This document shows, piece after piece, positions 57,128-64,000 of a stretch of 64,000 nucleotides of DNA. Origin of the DNA: Microplitis mediator. Taxonomy: Eukaryota > Arthropoda > Insecta > Hymenoptera > Braconidae. Position numbers and translations under genes: made by a program. The DNA lies in contig NC_079974.1 of NCBI RefSeq assembly GCF_029852145.1, forward strand, positions 5,889,501-5,953,500, read 5' to 3'. The stretch's first letter is position 1. Every line of letters starts with the position of its first letter. Under the pieces are notes generated by a model. It was not told the DNA's origin and ran no database searches. It saw only the letters and a list, made by a program, of their open reading frames with translations.

Positions 57128-57336
57128 GGTCGACAAATAATACGCAAGTATTTATATTTAAAGAATAATTATTTATTAATAATCAGAGAGAAAAAGTAAG
57201 CGAGGTGCTTCGCACAAAAGTAATCTTCAGAATGAACCAGCGTGCCCCGAACAAGAAGTCGGGGGCTCTCGGTAAGACGCTGAGCGCGCGCAAGGGCGGC
57301 TAATCAGGGAACTAAATATAGGCGCTATTTCTAACA
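57128..57336 (-). mobile_element. 3' LTR of the Ty1/copia element
   Basis: On the - strand the LTR begins TGTTAGAAATAGCG directly after a purine run CGGGAGGGAG (polypurine tract at 57337-57346) and ends at GTCGACCA. It is about 209 bp long. The 5' LTR is not found. Confidence 0.65.
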
Positions 57337-57611
57337 CTCCCTCCCGTCTATATTTAGTTTACTTATCTTATTTTTAAAATTATTATTAGTATTACATAGT
57401 TTTATATCGTATTATAAAGAAACTAGACATAATAAGTAACATCATATAACTCTTTGATTTCTTTAATACTGGACATTATTTTTACTTTGGTTTTTCAGTT
57501 CGTTCTGTCCTCACGTCCCTCGTTCGTGTAAGGCACTCGTATCAACCCTGCTGATCTGATTCATTATCTGTAATTTGACAATGTTTGATTATAAATTTGT
57601 TATTAATAATT

Positions 57612-60600
57612 TCATTCGTTATTATTTCTATCAGTCGTCTCATTCGTTATCGTTTCTGTCAGTCTTTTGTGCAGTTCAAAAGTTAGAGGTTCTGTGAACA
57701 AGTCAGCCACCTGATGCTTAGATGCAATCCATTTAATTTTTACCATACCACGTTCAACACACTCTTTAACATAGTGCTCTCTTACCTCTGTCATATGTCT
57801 CAGTTTGTTACCACCACTCGTTCGCGCACTTGCTTCTGCAGCCTTGTTATCGCACCAGCGCTGCATAGGATAGAATGATTTATTCAAAATAATTTTAAGA
57901 GAGTTGCTCATGGCTACCAACTCCTGACTCGCTTCACTCATTGCTACATATTCAGCTTGGCAAGTTGACAAAGCAACATAATTTTGCTTGTGTGACCTCC
58001 AAGCTATAGTGTCACCAAACAGCTGGATTAAGAATCCGCTCGTCGTTAGGGAACCTTTACAGTCTGCAAAACTAGCATCTGAAAAAGCTTGCAGATTATC
58101 TTGTTTTGATAAATTTGTCAACTTTAAGTTTACAGTACCTTTTAGGTATCTAAACACTCGTTCTACCATTTTCCAGTCGTTTTCAGTAGGGTTCAGTTGA
58201 TGTCTGCTCAAGACGTTCACTGCATATGAAATATCAGGGCGTGTTGCTCCTGCTAAGTACAACAAACTGCCTACTGCTTCTCGATAAGGTATGTTTGCAC
58301 TCGTTTCAGTCGCTCGTAATTGCTCAATATTGCAATCTTCTTCTCTGAGTTTCCTTTCTCTATTTGCAACCTGAGTAGTTACCATAGGAGTTCTCTGAGG
58401 ATGAGATTCACTGAAATCAAATTTGTTAATTACTTTCTCAATATATCGTTTTTGGCTAAGATTCAATATCTTCTTTTCTTTGTCTCTCATAATTGAAATC
58501 CACTCATTAATTTGTTTTTCACATCGTTCAGTTTGTACTCGTCGTTACATGCAATTAAGATATCGTCTACATATAGCAATAAAATGAGAAATTTCTCATC
58601 GTTACGCCAAGTAAATAAACACGGCTCATCGTTACAGTTTTTCAAACCAATATTTAGAGCTACCTCTGTGAATTTTTTGTTCCAACGCTTAGGACTTATT
58701 TTTAAGCCGTACAACGCTCGCTTAAGTTTACAAACTTTGTTTTTCCTCTCGTCCGCGCATATGTGAGTTCCTTCGGGAATCTCCATAAAGATCTCTTCGT
58801 CAATCGTTCCGTTAAGAAACGCTGTCTTAACATCTAGCTGGTATACTGTCTAATCGTACTTATTCATTATTGCTAATACCGCACACACCAATGGCAATCG
58901 AAATACCGGTGCATATGTTTCTTTTAATTCGTAGACATTTCTGTCTTTGAAACCTTGAATAACTAGTCTAGCTTTGAATTTAAACGTGTTGTTACATTCT
59001 ATTTTTCGTTTAAAAACCCATCGCGAATCAATTATATTTGCTCTTTTTCCGTTACACGTCGTTTTGGGTCTTTCGACAACTTCCCACACATCGTTTTCAA
59101 TCATTGAATTTAGTTCGTTTTCAATTGCCTGTTTCCACTGATAAGCTTCGTCGGTTTGCATTGCCTCCTCATAAGAAGCTGGATCCTCATTTATTTTAGC
59201 TAACAACGCATAATACATCTCGTCTTCCACATCGTCTTTAATCTGGTCATATTTATCATTTAACCTAGTCGTAAATAATATTTTGCTTTCGCATTCACTG
59301 TCGTTAGTCTGTAAAGTGCTCGTTTTCGTATTTTCACTCTTCATGCAGTCACTCGTTTCGTTCTTTTGATTACATACCGGATGTTTACGCGGTCGTCCTC
59401 TCTTTCTTTTAATAGGAATTTCTCCCTCCGTTTTTAATGATTCTTCACACTCGTTTTTGTTATCTTGGAATTCTACGAACCATTTTTCTTTATCAATTTT
59501 ACTTTCCTCAACCGGCCAGTCTTTTATATCAGATCGTTTCCATTTATCACCGTAAACTAATTTTTCGTTAAATCTTACATCGCGACTTTCATAGTATTTA
59601 CCTTCCTCCGGTTTTAGGAATTGATATCCTGTAGGCGTATAACCTACAAGAATAACACGTCGTCCCTCAGCTCTGAATTTTGGTCCTGTTTTCCGTTGTA
59701 CTTTAATGTACGCTACGCATCCAAAACGTTTCAGTTGGTTTATGTAAAAGTTATGATGAGGAGCAAATTTGCTCATCGGTGTTATCATATTATTTGATTT
59801 ATGTGGGGTCCTATTATACGCGTAAACTGCTGCATTTAAGGCTAAGTCCCACATACTCTCTGGCAATTTCGCGTCGTACATGTATGACCTGACTTTCTTT
59901 TGGATAATTTGGTTAAAGCGTTCTGATACACCATTGTGTTCTGGAGTATCAGGGCTTGAACATTGTAACTCTACACCTAGTTTGTTTAAGACTTCACTCG
60001 TATAACTACCCGTAAATTCTGTGCCTTGGTCTGATCGAAGATAGCATACTTTCGCGTCACGGCCCAATAGGTTTCGTGCACTCCTTACGAAAGCTTCAAA
60101 ACACAAACTAGTGTCGTTTTTATTTTTCATAGGGTACGCCATTGCAAGTCTCTAAAAATCGTCTACGAAAACCGATATGAATCTATATCCCTTTGGATGA
60201 GTAGAGGGACTTATTGGTCCTATTGTATCCGAGTGTATAACTTGCAAGGGTTCCGTCACACGTTTTCGCGTCGTGTTAAAAGGCAATTTATTAAATTTAG
60301 CGATCCTACAAACCTCGCAATCTAAGATCGAGTCGTCAAATATCGTTTTTCGAAGTTCATCATTTTCAGGAAATTTCTTTTGTAGCGCTTTAAGATAATT
60401 TACCGACGCGTGCCCGAATCTGACATGCCAAAGTAGTGCTTTGTTATTAGACTTTCTCTCGTTATTACTGTCGTTAAGTGGCGAATCAACATCTGTAATT
60501 TCAGTTATAGGCAACTCGTTAACATCGTGAAATTTCCGGTCCCAAATAGTTGTGTCAAAGTTTGAGTTTTCGTAAAGTAATTTCTTCCCTGTTTTAATAT

Positions 60601-60682
60601 TTTGAACATTATCTTCACTAATTTCTTCCCTTTCAATCAGTCTGTTGTCGTCAGTCATTTTGTCTTTACTCTCGGTCTCCAC
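57612..60682 (-). pseudogene. Ty1/copia pol (integrase, RT, RNase H), decayed
   Basis: From 60682 downward: a gag-pre-integrase zinc region (LLWHVRFGHAS, CEVCRIAK), the integrase core ([37 protein letters not shown]), a basic linker ([11 protein letters not shown]), RT ([36 protein letters not shown]) and RNase H (YLAGATRPDISYAVN, SLTTSGFLIQLFGDTIAW, ALSTCQAEYVAMSEA). Lesions are a TAG at 60152-60154, a TAG at 58850-58852 and a small deletion with frame change near 58487-58495 that removes the conserved LG...FLG block of RT. Gag and protease are absent upstream. Confidence 0.85.
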
Positions 60683-61200
60683 TGAGCGGTTAATTTATAG
60701 TCACGTCGTGCACCCGAGTCTCTAGTAATTACTTCTAATTTAATTGCTTCTTTCACGTCATCTACAATTTTATTTTTCCCACTGTCTTCTCGTTTTTCAT
60801 TATTGTTTTTATGGCCACTAAGTTCTCGTTGTACTAAATAGGTTACTCGTTTTTCTAAATCAGCATTTAAATTACACCCGTTATTATTTACCTGAGCCTG
60901 CATACACTCTTTTATTTGCTCCATGTTTCTTTCCATTTCACTCATTCTCTCGTTTATTTGGTCCTGGACCAAACATTGCTAGTTCTTTGCGTTTGCAAAC
61001 TCCTTCTGCACTCGTTCCAACCTTTTAATAGTATTTACAGCGGTTGTGAGCAATTTAGTATGCTGTTGCAGCATACTACTCATAGCTTGAAAGCATGGCT
61101 TCCAGTCCCCACTCACATCGTTTGCCTGAGTTTCTTTCGTCTGAACAACCTTAGAATTACCTAAATTAGGAATGTTAGATTCAGTTTTTTCAGGGGTTTT
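60655..61200 (-). pseudogene. Coiled-coil ORF fragments upstream of copia pol
   Basis: The 105-codon frame at 60972-60655 has a heptad-like MSEMERNMEQIKECMQAQ. Further upstream (61200-60975) another open stretch, rich in Gln/Lys, ends in TAG. It does not look like copia gag (no CCHC knuckle) and may be part of a different captured or inserted sequence. The region is cut at 61207 by a CCCGGG-ended element. Confidence 0.35.
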
Positions 61201-61206
61201 GTTAGG

Positions 61207-62148
61207 AGCCCGGGAAAAAATGTTTTTATAAAATTTTATAAAATATTATAAAATTTTATAAAATATTATAAAATTTTATACAATTTTATAAAAATTCATA
61301 CAATTTTATAAAATTTTATAGAATCTTCTAAAATTTTGTAAAGTAAGATCTGAGTAAGGAATGTAATAAATAAATGTAATTTTATAAAATTGTATGACAT
61401 TTTATAAAATTGTATAAAATATAACAAAATTTTATAAAGTTTTACATAATTGTATAAAATTATATAAAATTTCATATGGTAAGATCTTAAAAGGGAAGTC
61501 ATAATTAGATAAAATTTTATATAATTGTACGAAATTTTATAAGATTTTATGAAATTGTATAAACTTTTATACGATTTCATAAAGTATATAAATTTTGATA
61601 CAATCTTATAAAATTATATAAAGTAAGATCTTAGTGAGGGAAATGATAGATTAATGAAATTTGATATAATTGTATGAAATTTTATGAAGCCTTATCCGAT
61701 TTCGTAAAATTATATAAAATTTTATACAATCTTATACAATTTTATATAATTTTATGAAGTAAGTCCTTAGAAGAGAAGAAATATTTAGATGAAATTTTAT
61801 AAAATTTTATAAAGTTTTATACGATTTCATAAAATTATATGCGATCTTATAAAATCTTATACAAATTTATACAATTTTATAAAGTAAGATCTCAAAAGGG
61901 GGGTAATAATTAGATAAAATTTTATATAATTGTATGAAATTTTATAAAAGTATATGATATTTCATAAAACTTTAGAGAACTTGATGCCACTATTGCATCT
62001 CGTGTAGGGTAGCATTTTGTAAAATTTGATAAAATTTCACACAATTTTATAACGTTTATTACAAATTATTATAAAAATTGTTAAAAATTCAAAGTAAATA
62101 AATAAAATTTTCAATGGCCATAAAAAAAAAAATTTCATTTTTGCGGGC
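61207..62148. mobile_element. CCCGGGAAAAA-ended element, TATAAAATTTTATA words
   Basis: The left end is GCCCGGGAAAAAATG and the right end is CATTTTTGCGGGC, a slightly decayed inverse. About 850 bp of interior is almost entirely degenerate TATAAAATTTTATA with scattered AGTAAGATCTTAG motifs spaced roughly 130-150 bp. It has no ORF and interrupts the sequence upstream of copia pol. Confidence 0.6.
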
Positions 62149-62434
62149 AAAATATGGTGATAAACAAATATGATTTATTTTGATTTATTAATTAGTTCAA
62201 GCTGTACAGTTTATCACTATTTTACATTCCCATCCCAAAATGCCCTTTGTATCTTACTTTTTATACATCACTTAGTTTAACTATAATAGCATAATTTACT
62301 TCCATACTTCAATACTTATGTATGACTAGGGAACGGTTTTACATTCATAATAACATAAAAACATTTAAGTAACTTCAGAAGCTACCTTCATATAAAAATA
62401 TATTTTATTTTAGTGTTTATTGCACTGCGTCTGT

Positions 62435-64000
62435 TTACTCTTCTCTTTTTCCGGCTCTCTCGATTGCTGCGATCAGGCTGCACAGCTCTCGAACTGGCGG
62501 ACCTCTTAAAAGATCTTTAACCAAAAAGTCTAAGTCCGCCTCATATTTATTCACAGTCAGGGCCTGGATTGCCTGCGCTGTTTTTTCACTGCATAAGTTT
62601 CTGGCTTCTCTACAAGTTAGAAGATGAGCAAGTGTTTCCTGCTGATTGTTGCAAATACGACAGGTCCAGTCCTTGAATCCTTTTTTGCCACAACGGTCAA
62701 TATTGCCACATCTTAGTCTGGCCCACGTTTCTTTTACCCAACTTTCACCAGATTCGTCCTTCCAATAGCCCTCGCAACCTTCTGAGGTCTTTGTGAATTT
62801 GTAGAGTGGGCAGTAAGTTGATTTCTGCACCATTTCTCTAGTCTTCTTCTCTTCTAGGACCCGTAGCACTTCGAAGCCGTCATCTAGCCTTTGCTGCACT
62901 TTGTCTGGATCGTGTCGTCTCCAGATGAGCTCTAATATGTCTTCGCATTTCATCAACTCCAGCGTTTGTGTTACTGCTTTACCCCACTTGGATGGTTTAC
63001 TATTCAATATATTTCTTATCTCTTCCCTCAGACATAATTTAGGCCACCTGGTGTCTTCCATTCTCAGAATGTCCACTAAGTATCTGCTGGCTCTCTTCCG
63101 TGTCATGTACAGGCTGCTTTCTACTCCCGCCTCCAACCTCCAGATATACTCTGGTGTGTTTTTAGCCACACCAAGCGCCATTTTGTGTGCTCTTGTATAC
63201 AACCTATAGTAGTCTTCATTGAAGGCCCAACCCCACACTTCAATTCCATAGAGTGCCCCTGAATTCGCCAGAGTGTTGTACAGGTGTAGTCTCTTTCTTA
63301 GCGTAGCTCTTCCCGCTCTTTTGATAAGTCCCCAAGTCGCGTTTATTGCTTGTTGGGTCGTACTTACTAGCCATTTCGTGTGCTTCTTGAAAGAACCTGA
63401 GGCTGTACACCAGTATCCTAGGTATTTGAATTCTGAGACCACTTCCAGTTTTTCTCCCTTGAAGCTCCATATTTGTTCCTCAACCTCTCTGCAGCCAGCT
63501 TTTACTATCATGATCTTTGTTTTTGAAGCATTTACTACCAGGTCGTTACCATGAGTGTATTTTTCCAGCTCTTTTAACATTTGTTTCAACCCTTTAGCAG
63601 TTTCAGCAACTAGGCACATGTCATCTGCATACTTTATCACGTAATATATCCTACCACCCATCACTGCACCACCAACGTCCTTCGTACTCCAGATTTCATC
63701 CACGTCATCCGTAAATATATTAAACAGGGTTGCGCTTAGTGCGCAGCCTTGTCGCACTCCTTCACACGATTCAAAGATCTCAGTGTCTATTTGGTTCACA
63801 GTTCTGCTATATATTGCCTTGATCATCTCGAACATCCTTCCGTTGATGCCAATTTTGTTCAGTTTGCTGAAGAGTTTTTCTCTGCTTACACTATCAAAGG
63901 CGCACTTGTAGTCCACGAAGCAGTAGAAGAGTTTGCCTCCTGGCTGTCTCAGCTTATTTTATGAAAGCGCATTAATCACGAAGATGTTGTCCCTGGTACC
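62435..64000 (-). pseudogene. Second LINE reverse transcriptase, C-terminal part
   Basis: The frame enters from beyond the window. Within it are DYKCAFDSVSREKL, GVRQGCALSATLFNIF, YVIKYADDMCLVAE and SEFKYLGYWCT, then a long thumb/connection region and a C-terminal zinc motif (CRICNNQQETLAHLLTC). The stop is at 62435. An in-frame TAA at 63959-63961 splits it from the upstream RT. Motifs differ from the 52.9-57.0 kb LINE, so it is another family. The 3' UTR to about 62150 lacks a clear poly(A). Confidence 0.75.

Overview
The window is AT-rich, intron-containing animal DNA. It holds one clearly conserved host gene, an insect-type neurocalcin (Nca), on the + strand at 6686-17032. The Nca protein is nearly the same as the Drosophila one, transposons are very dense, and there is a short CCTAA (insect telomere-type) run. 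Together these point to an insect. A parasitoid wasp or other hymenopteran is my best guess, but that is inference and nothing in the sequence proves it. Almost everything else is mobile DNA in various states of decay.

Layout. 1-6.5 kb: repeats, including a 1.75-kb near-perfect foldback (3813-5567) and several short inverted-repeat elements. 6.5-17.0 kb: Nca, four coding exons, with a 7.4-kb first coding intron that carries a decayed Ty3/gypsy element (LTR, primer-binding site, gag remnant) on the - strand and several MITEs. 18.9-26.3 kb: an apparently intact 7.39-kb DNA transposon. It has terminal inverted repeats beginning TATCCCGGGAAAAACG, subterminal arrays of palindromic words (one is a regular 73-bp tandem array), and two divergent intron-containing genes: an EnSpm/CACTA-like transposase (852 aa) and a BEN-domain protein (370 aa). 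26.5-28.0 kb: nested inverted-repeat elements. 28.7-38.7 kb: six foldback elements in a row, embedded in an ATATATGATTATATATG-type word array; three of them have exact 8-bp target duplications. 39-43 kb: small tandem repeats and MITEs. 43.1-44.4 kb: an element with CCCGGGAAAAA ends. 45-48.8 kb: a broken MULE-like transposase with a C-terminal ubiquitin-protease-like domain. 48.9-52.9 kb: a Ty3/gypsy retrotransposon with a textbook -1 frameshift signal, cut off in integrase by a non-LTR element (52.9-57.0 kb). 57.1-60.7 kb: a decayed Ty1/copia element. 61.2-62.1 kb: another CCCGGGAAAAA element. 62.4-64.0 kb: a second non-LTR reverse transcriptase running off the end.

The unifying theme is a class of elements with short inverted termini and an interior made of many degenerate copies of one self-complementary word. 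At least four share the end CCCGGGAAAAA but have unrelated interior words. Several of the word-repeat and foldback elements carry a tRNA-like segment (box A/box B, recognisable D- and T-arm) at or near their centre. The autonomous 18.9-26.3 kb transposon suggests an explanation: its BEN protein may bind the palindromic subterminal words while the EnSpm-like transposase acts on the CCCGGG ends.
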